This document shows, in pieces, positions 15,460 through 25,814 of a stretch of DNA of 64,000 nt. A model generated the notes under the pieces. The model was not told where the DNA came from. It ran no database searches and saw nothing but the letters and a program-made list of their open reading frames with translations. The number at the start of each line of letters is the position of its first letter. Positions within the stretch are counted from its first letter, which is position 1. Source of the DNA: Stutzerimonas sp. S1 (GTDB lineage Bacteria > Pseudomonadota > Gammaproteobacteria > Pseudomonadales > Pseudomonadaceae); assembly GCF_025966695.1 (NCBI RefSeq), contig NZ_JAOEIY010000005.1, forward strand, positions 372,001-436,000. Reading direction: 5' to 3'. Position numbers and translations under genes: made by a program.

Positions 15460-15717
15460 TCAGGCAGTTTCCGCGTTGGTCAGCCGATAAACCGCTTCGA
15501 CGACATCGCCCACGGTGCGCACGGCCTTGAACTCTTCGGCGGCGATCTTCTTGCCGGTCTGACGCTTGATGTGGTCGATCAGGTCAACGGCGTCGATGCT
15601 GTCGATTTCCAGGTCCTGGTACAGATTGGCTTCGAGGGTGATGCGCTCGGGATCGAGCTCGAACAGTTCGACCAGTGCGTCGCGCAGGGTCTGGAAAATC
15701 TCGTTGCGGCTGTTCAT
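15460..15717 (-). CDS. Acyl carrier protein (ApeF-like)
   Basis: An 85-residue ACP with the phosphopantetheine attachment serine in LEIDSIDAVDL (around Ser49). The protein is a standard four-helix acidic carrier. It is one of two adjacent ACPs; in the E. coli APE system the two are not interchangeable, one being used for starter loading and elongation. It begins at ATG 15717, 12 bases after the first ACP gene ends. Confidence 0.92.
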   Translation of the reverse strand: MNSRNEIFQTLRDALVELFELDPERITLEANLYQDLEIDSIDAVDLIDHIKRQTGKKIAAEEFKAVRTVGDVVEAVYRLTNAETA

Positions 15718-15729
15718 GGGAGATTCTCC

Positions 15730-15993
15730 TCAGGCGGTGGCGCGGTTGGCGCTGACGAAGGCCGCCAGGCTGTCGACGCTGGCGAAGTGCTTGCGGGTGT
15801 CCTTGGCGTCGGCGTCGATCTTGATGCCGAAGCGCTTCTGGATCGCCAGACCCAGTTCCAGCGCATCCACCGAATCCAGGCCGAGCCCTTCCCCAAACAG
15901 CGGCTGATCGGCGGCGATGTCGTCCGGGCCGAGGTCTTCCAGACCCAGGGCGTCGATGATCAGTTGCTTGATCTCAAGCTTGAGTTGGCTCAT
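15730..15993 (-). CDS. Acyl carrier protein (ApeE-like)
   Basis: An 87-residue ACP. The attachment serine is in GLGLDSVDALEL (around Ser43), preceded by the GEGLGLD turn of many type II polyene and fatty-acid ACPs. The ATG at 15993 lies inside the acyltransferase gene end (20-base overlap). It has a different surface composition from the neighbouring ACP, with a C-terminal DTRKHFASVDSLAAFV helix. Confidence 0.92.
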   Translation of the reverse strand: MSQLKLEIKQLIIDALGLEDLGPDDIAADQPLFGEGLGLDSVDALELGLAIQKRFGIKIDADAKDTRKHFASVDSLAAFVSANRATA

Positions 15994-16780
15994 CGAGTGC
16001 GAGCTCCTTTATAAAGTGTCGGTGCAGATGGTCGTTGAGTCGTCGCGAGGCGATTGGCGCCGCTCCCTGGGCGGCAAACTGCTGCGGGTCGATATCCTCC
16101 CCTACCCGCAGCTGAAAGTGGAAGCGTCGCGACGGAATGCGGTACCAGGGCTCGGCCTTGGTCAGGGTGGTCGGCGTCACGCTGATGACTACCGGTGTCA
16201 CCAGTCTTGCGCCACGCAGGGCAATGGCTGCCGCGCCGCGGTGGAACTGTGGTGGCTGGCCGGGCGTGGTGCGCGTGCCCTCGGGAAAGATGATCAGCGT
16301 CTGGCCCTGCTGCAGCGCGCTGGCGGCTTCGTCGAGCATCTCGGCGCTGCCGTTGTTGCTGATGTACTGCGCCGCGCGGATCGGCCCACGGGTGAAAGGG
16401 TTGTCCCACAGGCTCTGCTTGACCACGCAGTTGGCGTCGCGGATCAGTGCGATCAGCACGACCACGTCGATCAGCGAAGGATGATTGGCGATGATCAATT
16501 GTCCCGGGCGGCCAAGTCTCTCGGCACCTTCGACCTCATAGGTCAACACGCCGCTGCGATACATGAACTGCACGAACAGCCAGAACAGCCGGCTGACTGT
16601 CTGCCGTGCGCGACGGCGGTGCGTGGCCGCGTCGCCGGGTAGCAGCGAGAGCAAGGGGAAGACCAGCAGGCGCAGACACAGTCCGCCGAGGCCGAACAGG
16701 ACGAACGACAGCCCGGTGGCGATCAGGCGCCACAGCCAGGGCGCGTTGGGGCGTTTCAGCGTGTGCGCTGCCAGTTCCAT
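15974..16780 (-). CDS. 1-acylglycerol-3-phosphate-type acyltransferase (ApeD-like)
   Basis: A 268-residue PlsC-family acyltransferase. It has an N-terminal membrane anchor (LIATGLSFVLFGLGGLCLRLLVF), then the NHPSLID motif containing the HX4D catalytic pair, and FPEGTRT, the acyl-acceptor motif. It may transfer the polyene to a glycerol or sugar carrier. I chose ATG 16780, which has a ggaag Shine-Dalgarno eight bases upstream, over ATG 16795, which has none visible; both overlap the preceding gene's end. Confidence 0.9.
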   Translation of the reverse strand: MELAAHTLKRPNAPWLWRLIATGLSFVLFGLGGLCLRLLVFPLLSLLPGDAATHRRRARQTVSRLFWLFVQFMYRSGVLTYEVEGAERLGRPGQLIIANHPSLIDVVVLIALIRDANCVVKQSLWDNPFTRGPIRAAQYISNNGSAEMLDEAASALQQGQTLIIFPEGTRTTPGQPPQFHRGAAAIALRGARLVTPVVISVTPTTLTKAEPWYRIPSRRFHFQLRVGEDIDPQQFAAQGAAPIASRRLNDHLHRHFIKELALDEPTQA

Positions 16781-17487
16781 CGGCGCGTCTTCCATTGATG
16801 CGTGAAGTGGGATGGTGTTGTGTGCAGTGCGCGTACCAGTTGCAGCGCATGCGGCCAGCGGGCCGCTGGCATGTCCGTATCGGCCGCAGTCAGGCTAAGT
16901 TGCCAGTCGGTGCCTGGCTTGAGCAGCAGGCCCAGGGCATAGGGAAACGGCACGTCGTCGATCCAGGCGCGATAGGGTTCCGGGGGCTGCTCTTCGGCAA
17001 TCAGCAGCAGCACTGCCGGCGCGCCTTCGTCTAGCAACAGACTGGCCTCGATCACAGCATGTTCGAGTCCATCACCTTCGGCAGCCAGTGCGGTCATCTC
17101 GCTGGTGTCGCCGCGTTGGATCGACCACAGACCGGCGATTGCGTTGTGCACGGAGAGACTGAACTGCGTGGGTGACAGCGGCTCGCTGCGGGCCAGATCG
17201 CTGAGCAGGCTAAAGTTGCGCGAGATTTCACCATGCCGCGAGGCATACACCAGTGGCAGCCGCGGTTGATCTTCGGCCAGCGGGGCTGCGATGGCGAAGA
17301 TCATGCGTGCCAGACGGCTCATGCGCCGGCGTAGTAGCGGCGGGAGGAAGGCAACGTCAGGCTGCAGCTCGGGATCGGCAGGGCAGCAGGGCGCCAGCGA
17401 CCATTTCGCCCAGGCGTCAGCACAGGCCAGACCGGGCGCCCAGGCTTGCCATCGCTCGATATTGAAATTGATCACGCCAGTGCTCAC
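16756..17487 (-). CDS. Ketosynthase-like protein, N-terminal half only (ApeC-like, chain-length-factor role)
   Basis: A 243-residue protein resembling the N-terminal part of a beta-ketoacyl synthase (the Ketoacyl-synt_2 family): PLVYASRHGEISRNFSLLSDLA, SPTQFSLSVHNAIAGLWSI and the YALGLLL strand. No Cys-His-His triad is visible, and the length is about 60% of a full ketosynthase. In the E. coli system ApeC partners ApeO and lacks its own catalysis. The GTG at 17487 is chosen because a purine-rich gagggg lies about four bases upstream; a second GTG at 17475 is possible. This is the first gene of the operon, behind a sigma-70-like promoter. Confidence 0.85.
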   Translation of the reverse strand: MSTGVINFNIERWQAWAPGLACADAWAKWSLAPCCPADPELQPDVAFLPPLLRRRMSRLARMIFAIAAPLAEDQPRLPLVYASRHGEISRNFSLLSDLARSEPLSPTQFSLSVHNAIAGLWSIQRGDTSEMTALAAEGDGLEHAVIEASLLLDEGAPAVLLLIAEEQPPEPYRAWIDDVPFPYALGLLLKPGTDWQLSLTAADTDMPAARWPHALQLVRALHTTPSHFTHQWKTRRWNWQRTR

Positions 17488-17572
17488 AGGGCCCCTCGCA
17501 GAGCCGGCCGCTGTGCCTGCGGACGTCCTTGTACTGCCTGCATTGGAATATTGCCGCCTCAAAAGTGCGGGC

Positions 17573-17601
17573 ATTATCCAAGCGCCGTCGAGGCTAGGCA
17601 A
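17573..17601 (-). promoter_or_regulatory. Candidate sigma-70 promoter of the aryl-polyene operon
   Basis: On the minus strand a TTGCCT box (17596-17601) and a GATAAT box (17573-17578) are separated by 17 bases, about 85 bases upstream of the first cluster gene. It is the only pair of this quality I found in the 191-base gap between the cluster and trxC. Start site not proven. Confidence 0.42.
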
Positions 17602-17678
17602 ACATTGCTGCTGCCGACTGACCAGAGGCACCGTCCGGGGGAGGGCGAATCATCGGTCTCGCCGGCACGCCGAGGCGG

Positions 17679-18113
17679 TTACACGCCTTGCTGTCGAAGC
17701 CACGCCAGCAGCTGTGGCAGTGGCATCGCCCCGCTCTGGCGCGCGACCTCACGACCGTTCTTGAAGAGGATCAGGCTGGGAATCGAGCGGATGCCGAGCT
17801 GGGTCGAGAGTTGTGGGTTGGCTTCGCTGTCCAGCTTGGCCAGGCGACAGCGGCCCTGCAGTTGGGCTGCTGCCTGCGTGAAGATGGGGGCGAAGCTGCG
17901 GCAGGGGCCGCACCAGCTGGCCCAGACATCCACCAACAGCGGGAGGTCACCCTTGATCTGGCTGGCGAACTGGTTCGCCTGCAGCTCGAAGGGCTGGGCC
18001 GGCAGGACGTCGGCTTTGCAGCGCCCGCAGCGGGGCATCTCGGCGAGACGGGCGGCAGGGATGCGGTTGAGACTGGCGCAATGCGCACAGGGAATGATCA
18101 GCGAGTCGGTCAT
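17679..18113 (-). CDS. trxC: Thioredoxin 2 (zinc-binding thioredoxin)
   Basis: A 144-residue cytoplasmic disulfide reductase. The N-terminal zinc finger has two CxxC pairs (Cys9/Cys12 and Cys29/Cys32) and the thioredoxin fold carries the WCGPC active site at 67-71, followed by the cis-Pro strand IRSIPSLILFKNG. This layout separates TrxC from TrxA. I chose ATG 18113 (MTDSLIIPCAHC) because it places the zinc finger at the N-terminus; the upstream start at 18161 adds an unconserved stretch. It stands between metY and the pigment cluster on the same strand. Confidence 0.93.
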   Translation of the reverse strand: MTDSLIIPCAHCASLNRIPAARLAEMPRCGRCKADVLPAQPFELQANQFASQIKGDLPLLVDVWASWCGPCRSFAPIFTQAAAQLQGRCRLAKLDSEANPQLSTQLGIRSIPSLILFKNGREVARQSGAMPLPQLLAWLRQQGV

Positions 18114-18170
18114 GGCGAGGCTCCACAGCGGTATGTCGGATAATGTGGAGCCTTGCAGCACGATATCAAG

Positions 18171-18192
18171 CAGGGCACCAGGTGGTGCCCTG
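18171..18192 (-). terminator. GC-rich palindrome downstream of metY (possible weak terminator)
   Basis: A 10-bp perfect inverted repeat (cagggcacca) with a two-base spacer, 6 bases past the metY stop codon. There is no T-run behind it on the minus strand, so termination would be inefficient, or it may be an mRNA-stabilising hairpin. Confidence 0.4.
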
Positions 18193-18198
18193 TCGCAT

Positions 18199-19476
18199 TC
18201 AGCCCTTGGCTGCGCTCAGCGCCTGTGCCAGGTCGGCGAGGATGTCGTCGATGTGCTCGATGCCGATCGACAGCCGAATCAGATCCTGCGACACGCCGGC
18301 GCGGGCCAGCTCTTCGGCATTCAGCTGGCGATGAGTGGTGCTGGCCGGATGGCAGGCCAGCGACTTGGCATCGCCAATATTGACCAGGCGCACGATCAGC
18401 TTGAGCGCGTCGATGAAGCGCGCGCCGGCCTCCAGGCCTCCCTCGATGCCGAAGCAGAGGATAGACGCCGGTTTGCCGCCCATGTAGCGCTGCGCCAGTG
18501 CATGCTCGGGGTGGTCGGCCAGGCCGGCGTATTTGACCCAGGCCACTTGCGGATGGGCCTGCAGGTATTCGGCGACCTTGAGCGCGTTCTCGCAGTGGCG
18601 CTCCATGCGTAGCGCGAGGGTTTCCAGCCCCTGCAGGATGAGGAAAGAGTTGAACGGCGAGATCGCCGCGCCCATGTTGCGCAGCGGCACCACCCGGCAG
18701 CGGCCGATGAAGGCTGCCGGCCCGAACGCCTCGGTGTAGGTGACGCCGTGGTAGGACACATCCGGCGTATTGAGCAGGGCAAAGCGCTCCTTGTGCTGCG
18801 CCCAGGGGAAGTTGCCGGAATCAACGACGATGCCGCCGATGCTGGTGCCGTGGCCGCCCATGTACTTGGTTAGCGAGTGCACGACGATGTCGGCACCATG
18901 CTCGAACGGTCGGCAGAGAATTGGTGTGGCTACGGTGTTGTCGACGATAAGCGGCACGCCGTGACGATGCGCGGCGTCGGCCAGAGCCTGCAGGTCGATG
19001 ATGTTGCCGGCCGGGTTGCCGATGGACTCGCAGAATACCGCCTTGGTCTTGCTGTCGATCAGCGCTTCCAGTGCGGCGATGTCGTCATGGGCGGCGAAAC
19101 GCACCTCGATGCCCTGACGCGGCAAGGTGTGGGCGAACAGGTTGTAGGTGCCGCCGTAGAGCTTGGCGACCGAGACGATGTTGTCACCCACTTCGGCAAT
19201 GGTCTGGATGGCATAGGTGATCGCGGCCATGCCCGAGGCCACGGCCAGCGCGGCGACACCGCCTTCCAAGGCGGCGACGCGCTGTTCGAGCACGTCGGTG
19301 GTGGGGTTCATGATGCGGGTATAGATGTTGCCCGGCACCTTCAGATCGAACAGATCGGCGCCATGCTGGGTGTCGTCGAACGCGTACGAGGTGGTCTGGT
19401 AGATCGGCACGGCCACCGCCTTGGTGGTCGGATCGGGGCTATAGCCCGCATGGATGGCCAAGGTTTCCAGTTTCAT
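18199..19476 (-). CDS. metY: O-acetylhomoserine sulfhydrylase (homocysteine synthase)
   Basis: A 425-residue PLP enzyme of the Cys/Met metabolism family. The cofactor lysine is Lys204 in [13 protein letters not shown], with [10 protein letters not shown] at 81-90 and [10 protein letters not shown] at 52-61 forming the phosphate-binding and substrate site. It makes homocysteine from O-acetylhomoserine and sulfide in direct-sulfhydrylation methionine synthesis. The length and the extra central segment fit MetY rather than cystathionine gamma-synthase. The ATG follows an aggag Shine-Dalgarno. Confidence 0.92.
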   Translation of the reverse strand: MKLETLAIHAGYSPDPTTKAVAVPIYQTTSYAFDDTQHGADLFDLKVPGNIYTRIMNPTTDVLEQRVAALEGGVAALAVASGMAAITYAIQTIAEVGDNIVSVAKLYGGTYNLFAHTLPRQGIEVRFAAHDDIAALEALIDSKTKAVFCESIGNPAGNIIDLQALADAAHRHGVPLIVDNTVATPILCRPFEHGADIVVHSLTKYMGGHGTSIGGIVVDSGNFPWAQHKERFALLNTPDVSYHGVTYTEAFGPAAFIGRCRVVPLRNMGAAISPFNSFLILQGLETLALRMERHCENALKVAEYLQAHPQVAWVKYAGLADHPEHALAQRYMGGKPASILCFGIEGGLEAGARFIDALKLIVRLVNIGDAKSLACHPASTTHRQLNAEELARAGVSQDLIRLSIGIEHIDDILADLAQALSAAKG

Positions 19477-19565
19477 GTCGCGCTCCTGTTGTTGTTTGTC
19501 GCAGAAAAGCCCGGAGCATGAAACGGAACGCGCAGATGTTCAATGATTTGAGGCAAACCCCTGGA

Positions 19566-21356
19566 TCATTGAGGGGTGAGCGGCCAGAACAGCGGGATAA
19601 CCAGCGTCGCAACCACCCAGAGCAGGAGGTTGAGCGGAATGCCGACCTTGAGGAAGTCGGCGAAACGGTAGCCGCCGGCGTTATAGACGAAGGTGTTGGT
19701 CTGATAGCCGATCGGCGTTGCGAAGCTGGCGCTGGCGGCGAACATGACCGCAACGACGAAAGCACGTGGGTCGACGCCCAGGTGCTGAGCGAGGCCGATC
19801 GCGATCGGGGTGATCAGCACGGCGACCGCGTTGTTCGACAGCATCTCGGTGAGCAGCGAGGTCAGCAGGTAGATGAACGAGAGCATGAACAGCGGGCCCG
19901 CCCAGGGGGTCAGGTTCGTCACGTTCTGCACGATCAGCTGCACCAGGCCGACCTTGTCCATCGCGATGCTGATCGCCAGCATGCCGAAGATCAGACTGAG
20001 GATCTTCCAGTCGACGGCCTTGTAGGCATCCTCGACATCCAGGCAGCGCGTCGCCAGCACCGCGGCGGCGCCGATGATTGCCAGGCCTTCGATGGGCATC
20101 ACGCCAACGGCAGCCAGCAGCATCACTGCCAATGTGGTGAGGATCGCAATCGGAGCCTTGTCGCGCCGAAACGCCCGTTCCTGCACGGCGTTCAAGCTGA
20201 TCAGCTCGCCGTTGTCGGCAAAGCGCTTGATCTGCGCTGGCGTGCCTTCGACCAGCATCACGTCGCCGAACTGCAGCTGGAAGTCGTCGAAATTGCCTTG
20301 AATGTTCTCGTCCTGGCGGTGCACGGCCAGCACATTGATGCCATAACGAGCGGAGAGGTCGAGGTCGCGCATAGGCCGGTGGCTGTAGCGGGAGCCACGG
20401 CCGACGATTGCCTCGGCGAGAATCACGTCCTCGCTGCTGATAGTCTCGAAGGCATCGCCGCGATTGAAGGTCAGGTGACCGCTTTCGCGTAGCTCCACCA
20501 CGTCCTTGACCTGTCCGTGGATCAGCAGAAGATCACCGGCCTGCAGCGTGAAGTCGTGCTCCGGGCGGCTGACATGCTGCGCTTCTCGGCTGACCTGCAG
20601 CACCTGAAGGCCACTACCGCCGTTGAGGTTCGCCTCGGCCAGAGTCTTGCCGATCACGGGAGAGCTGGACGGCACCCGCAGTTCGGTCATGAAGGTACGG
20701 TCCAGTCGTGGGCCGAGCAGTTTGGCGAGGGTGTCGCGCTCGGGAAGCAGGTGCTTGCCGATGGTCAGCAGGTAGAGCATCCCGGCTCCCGCAAGGATCA
20801 CAGCGGCGCCGGTGATCTCGAACATGCCGAATGGTTCGAGGCCGGCCTTACGCGCCACGCCGTCGACCAGGATATTGGTGGAGGTGCCGATCATTGTCAG
20901 CGTGCCGCCGAGGATCGTGGCGTATGACAGTGGAATCAACAGCTTTGATGGCGTGGTGCCGGCGCGCTTGGCCAGCGAGATCGCTACCGGCGTGAGGATC
21001 GCCACCACCGGCGTGTTGTTGAGAAAAGCGGAGATTGCCAACGCGGTCAGGGTGAGCCCGGCCAGCACGCGCGTCGGGCTGGTGCCGACCAGACCGCCCA
21101 GCCAGTTACCCAGGGCATCGATGCAGCCGGTGCGTTCCAATGCCGCGGAAATGATGAACATGCAGGCGATGGTCACCGGTGCCGAGTTGGACAACACGCC
21201 CAGCACTTCGCCGGGAGTCAGCAGTTGGGTGGCGAGCAGCACCGCCACGGCGATCGCCACGACGATGTCCGGACTCCAGCTTTCGCGCACGAAGGCCAGC
21301 AGTACCCAGATCAGCAAGGCGCAAACGAACAGAAGCGGCAGCGAGTCTGGAAACAT
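19566..21356 (-). CDS. SLC13-family permease with RCK_C (TrkA-C) regulatory domains
   Basis: A 596-residue transporter. Two hydrophobic transport halves (about residues 1-180 and 400-596) with the family's ALSAFLNNTPVVAI-type loop flank a cytoplasmic region (about 205-370) carrying two TrkA-C domains (LQAGDLLLIHGQVKDV and LQFGDVMLVEGTPAQIK). Such proteins carry sulfate or dicarboxylates with sodium; the ligand cannot be read here. Proximity to metY makes a sulfur-linked anion possible, which is inference only. ATG 21356 (MFPDSLPLL) puts the first helix at the N-terminus; the longer reading to 21431 is Arg-rich and unlikely. Confidence 0.85.
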   Translation of the reverse strand: MFPDSLPLLFVCALLIWVLLAFVRESWSPDIVVAIAVAVLLATQLLTPGEVLGVLSNSAPVTIACMFIISAALERTGCIDALGNWLGGLVGTSPTRVLAGLTLTALAISAFLNNTPVVAILTPVAISLAKRAGTTPSKLLIPLSYATILGGTLTMIGTSTNILVDGVARKAGLEPFGMFEITGAAVILAGAGMLYLLTIGKHLLPERDTLAKLLGPRLDRTFMTELRVPSSSPVIGKTLAEANLNGGSGLQVLQVSREAQHVSRPEHDFTLQAGDLLLIHGQVKDVVELRESGHLTFNRGDAFETISSEDVILAEAIVGRGSRYSHRPMRDLDLSARYGINVLAVHRQDENIQGNFDDFQLQFGDVMLVEGTPAQIKRFADNGELISLNAVQERAFRRDKAPIAILTTLAVMLLAAVGVMPIEGLAIIGAAAVLATRCLDVEDAYKAVDWKILSLIFGMLAISIAMDKVGLVQLIVQNVTNLTPWAGPLFMLSFIYLLTSLLTEMLSNNAVAVLITPIAIGLAQHLGVDPRAFVVAVMFAASASFATPIGYQTNTFVYNAGGYRFADFLKVGIPLNLLLWVVATLVIPLFWPLTPQ

Positions 21357-21592
21357 GGAAGTCCTTAGCGTGGCGATGACTCGAAACGGCGGCCGCGCCA
21401 GCGACCCCGCGCGCACGATAGAGGGCAGCACTTAGAGAGTCCAGAAACCAATACTGCTGTTTATATGCGATTTGGTTATTTGTCAGTGGGCGGGCAGTTG
21501 ATGACGGACGTGCAGAACAACTCATCCATGCATGAAGTTGCAGCGGGCCCGCGGAGCTGAGCGCGGGCAGAAAGGGATATGCGCGAAACGAA

Positions 21593-21615
21593 AAAGCCGC
21601 GCAATGCGCGGCTTT
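21593..21615 (-). terminator. Terminator downstream of the CAU tRNA
   Basis: A 10-bp stem (aaagccgcgc with gcgcggcttt) around a three-base loop, followed on the minus strand by T residues, 5 bases past the tRNA CCA end. Confidence 0.8.
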
Positions 21616-21620
21616 AAAGG

Positions 21621-21697
21621 TGGTGGGCCCACACGGACTCGAACCGTGGACCAAAGGATTATGAGTCCTCTGCTCTAACCAACTGAGCTATAGGCCC
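21621..21697 (-). tRNA. tRNA with CAU anticodon, probably tRNA-Ile2 (lysidine) rather than elongator Met
   Basis: Read on the minus strand this is a 77-base cloverleaf: acceptor GGGCCTA/TGGGCCC, D-loop AGTTGGTTA, anticodon loop CTCATAA, T-loop TTCGAGT and an encoded CCA end. The anticodon is CAU. The acceptor stem starting GGGCC with A73 and a G29-C41 pair fit isoleucine tRNA whose C34 is changed to lysidine to read AUA; elongator tRNA-Met usually starts GGCTACG. It sits alone between rpoD and the permease, with its own promoter and terminator. Confidence 0.85.
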
Positions 21698-21712
21698 CCA
21701 GAAGGCCGGCGG

Positions 21713-21718
21713 ATTATA
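21713..21718 (-). promoter_or_regulatory. -10 box of the CAU tRNA promoter
   Basis: A perfect TATAAT on the minus strand 16 bases upstream of the mature tRNA 5' end. The expected -35 region (TGGCGC, about 17 bases further up) is weak, so only the -10 element is marked. Confidence 0.5.
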
Positions 21719-21778
21719 CCGGCGCTGGCGTCAATGCGCCACGCGAAGCTGGATAGCTAAACGCTTGTCCAAAAAGCA

Positions 21779-21802
21779 AAACCCCCGGCAGGCCGGGGGT
21801 TT
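21779..21802 (-). terminator. rpoD terminator
   Basis: A 10-bp hairpin (aaacccccgg with ccgggggttt) with a four-base loop, followed on the minus strand by a T-rich stretch, three bases past the rpoD stop codon. It ends the rpsU-dnaG-rpoD transcript. Confidence 0.85.
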
Positions 21803-21805
21803 GGG

Positions 21806-23659
<1,854 letters not shown>

Positions 23660-23726
23660 ATAACCCTATCCACTGAAGGTTCTGGCGGGCTGAAAACAAG
23701 CTGAGCATTATAGCCGAGCTAAGACC

Positions 23727-25676
23727 TCACGCGCCAGTTGAGGTCGATGTTGCGGTTGGAGTGTTACGGCTCAGCAAATTACGCAGTTGATCTTTTTCCT
23801 CTGCGCTGAGTTCACCCTGGCGTGCCTTGCGCAAGAGCAGTTCGAGGCTGCGTTCACGCTGTCTGGCGGCAAGGGTATTAATGGTGTCGAAAAACTGTTG
23901 TTCAAGGTTATCGGCCGATATCAGCCATTCTTTTTCGGCCAGGGCGCGTAAAAGTCGGCCCTGGTCGGTACCGTGCCAGCGGGCGATCAGCTGCAGACTG
24001 CGCAGTTTCGGGTTCTTTTGCAGGGTGCCGAGCAGAGCTACCAACAGCTGAGCGTAGGTGTCGTCCTCTGCGGCGAAATGGCTGACATCCTCGACCTTTT
24101 GTGCAAGTTCGGGGTGGTGCAGCAGGGTGCGCAGTGTAGTTAATGCCGGTGGTTCTACCGTGGCGGGTGTGCGGGGCCCTCGTGGCTTGAAGTCTGGTCG
24201 CTGGCCGGATTTTTTCCAGTCCTTGTTCCACTCTTTCGTCGAGTTCTTCTTGCGCTGATGGGTGACGGGCTCGGGTGGCTCGAAATGCGCGGCCTCGGCG
24301 TAGTCCGTTCCGGTGTCGTAGTAAACGCTGTCGTCGTAGTGTGTGGGCGCTATGGAAGCACTGGTCGTGGGCGCTGCGCTCATCTGTTGCAGCGCTTCGC
24401 CGGTCAGGCCGGTGAGTTCCACCAGGCGTTGGCGCATGAGGGTGCGCAAGTTGGTGCCGGGAATTTTTTCGATCAGCGGCGCTGCCAGCGTCGCGAGGTG
24501 GGCCTTGCCCTCCAGCGAGCGTGGATCGGCTTCTTCGCTCAGTTGCTGGAAGAAATAGTCCGCCAGCGGTTGGGCCTGCTGATTGATGCGGGCGCGGAAG
24601 GCGTCAGTACCTTCTGCGCGTACCAGACTGTCCGGGTCCTCGCCTTCGGGAAGGAACAGGAAGCGCGCACGGCGGCCGTCCTGCAGGTTCGGCAGGGTTG
24701 CCTCCAGTGCGCGCCAGGCCGCCTTGCGCCCCGCTGAGTCGCCATCGAAACAGAACAGCACGCTGGGCACTATGCGGAATAGGCGCTTGAGGTGTTCTTC
24801 GCTGGTGGCGGTGCCTAGCGTCGCCACTGCGTTGCGTAGCCCCTGCTGGGCAAGCGCAATCACGTCCATGTAGCCCTCGACCACCATAATTTCGTCGAGA
24901 TCGCGATTGCTCTGGCGTGCTTCGAATAGGCCGTAAAGCTCTTGGCCTTTGTGAAAGACCGGGGTTTCCGGCGAGTTGAGGTACTTGGGCTTGTCGTCTC
25001 CGAGCACCCGACCGCCGAAAGCGATCACCCGGCCGCGGCTGTCACGGATGGGGAACATCACGCGGTCGCGGAAGCGGTCGTAGCGCTTGCCGTTCTCGGC
25101 ATTTTCGATCAATAGGCCGGCGTCGATCATGGCCTTCTGCTGCAGAGTGTCACCGCCCAGGTGCTTGAGCAGGTTGTCCCAGCCGGGCGGGGCGAAGCCA
25201 AGGCCGAAATCTCGGGCGATCACGCCAGAGAGGCCGCGGCCCTTGAGATACTCCACTGCGGCCTTGCGCGTGGGGTGGCTCTTCAGTGCCTGGCGATAGT
25301 AATCGGCGGCAGCGGCCAGCAGAGGGTAGAGTGGCGAATCGACTGGCTGGCGTTGTTTGTTTCCGCGACTGCTTTCCTCGCGTGGTACTTCCATGCCGGC
25401 GCGCTTGGCCAGATCCTCCACCGCCTGGGGGAAATCCAGGTGGTCGTGGTCCATGACGAAGCCGAGCGCGTTGCCGCCTGCGCCGCAGCCGAAGCAGTAA
25501 TAGAACTGCTTGTCGGGGCTGACGCTGAAGGAGGGGGTCTTTTCCTTGTGGAAGGGGCAGAGCGCGCTGTAGTTCTTGCCTGCCTTCTTCAGCTGGATGC
25601 GCGAGCCGATCACTTCGACGATGTCGGAGCGATTGAGCAAATCGTCGATGAAGGATTGCGGGATTAGGCCGGCCAT
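23727..25676 (-). CDS. dnaG: DNA primase
   Basis: A 649-residue replication primase that synthesises RNA primers on the lagging strand. The N-terminal CHC2 zinc finger has Cys40, His43, Cys61 and Cys64. The TOPRIM core follows (MVVEGYMDVIAL, then LFCFDGDSAGRKA). The C-terminal third, after a basic linker around 450-490, is the helical DnaB-binding domain. It lies between rpsU and rpoD with a 67-base gap to rpoD, and tandem hairpins upstream set its level relative to rpsU. Confidence 0.97.
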   Translation of the reverse strand: MAGLIPQSFIDDLLNRSDIVEVIGSRIQLKKAGKNYSALCPFHKEKTPSFSVSPDKQFYYCFGCGAGGNALGFVMDHDHLDFPQAVEDLAKRAGMEVPREESSRGNKQRQPVDSPLYPLLAAAADYYRQALKSHPTRKAAVEYLKGRGLSGVIARDFGLGFAPPGWDNLLKHLGGDTLQQKAMIDAGLLIENAENGKRYDRFRDRVMFPIRDSRGRVIAFGGRVLGDDKPKYLNSPETPVFHKGQELYGLFEARQSNRDLDEIMVVEGYMDVIALAQQGLRNAVATLGTATSEEHLKRLFRIVPSVLFCFDGDSAGRKAAWRALEATLPNLQDGRRARFLFLPEGEDPDSLVRAEGTDAFRARINQQAQPLADYFFQQLSEEADPRSLEGKAHLATLAAPLIEKIPGTNLRTLMRQRLVELTGLTGEALQQMSAAPTTSASIAPTHYDDSVYYDTGTDYAEAAHFEPPEPVTHQRKKNSTKEWNKDWKKSGQRPDFKPRGPRTPATVEPPALTTLRTLLHHPELAQKVEDVSHFAAEDDTYAQLLVALLGTLQKNPKLRSLQLIARWHGTDQGRLLRALAEKEWLISADNLEQQFFDTINTLAARQRERSLELLLRKARQGELSAEEKDQLRNLLSRNTPTATSTSTGA

Positions 25677-25716
25677 AGGGGTGTCAGGTTACGCTCGCAT
25701 TGTTCGGGCCGGAAAT

Positions 25717-25757
25717 GAAAAAAACTCCGGCCATTCGCCGGTTGGCGAAGCGGAGTC
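25717..25757 (-). terminator. Second hairpin of the rpsU-dnaG intergenic terminator pair
   Basis: On the minus strand actccg pairs with cggagt across an internally paired loop, followed by seven T. It lies about 41 bases before the dnaG start. Confidence 0.7.
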
Positions 25758-25767
25758 TTGGGCAATG

Positions 25768-25792
25768 CAAAGCCCGGCCGAGGCCGGGCTTG
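25768..25792 (-). terminator. First hairpin of the rpsU-dnaG intergenic terminator pair
   Basis: A 10-bp stem (aagcccggcc with ggccgggctt) around a two-base loop, 23 bases past the rpsU stop, followed by a short T run. In E. coli a partial terminator at this place reduces primase relative to S21. Confidence 0.7.
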
Positions 25793-25814
25793 ATGCGGCG
25801 TCAGCTGTACTGGA

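Noticed and set aside
19518-20492. A 324-codon plus-strand open frame
   Set aside because: It is antisense to the SLC13/RCK permease and rich in Gln, His and Arg, without recognisable motifs.
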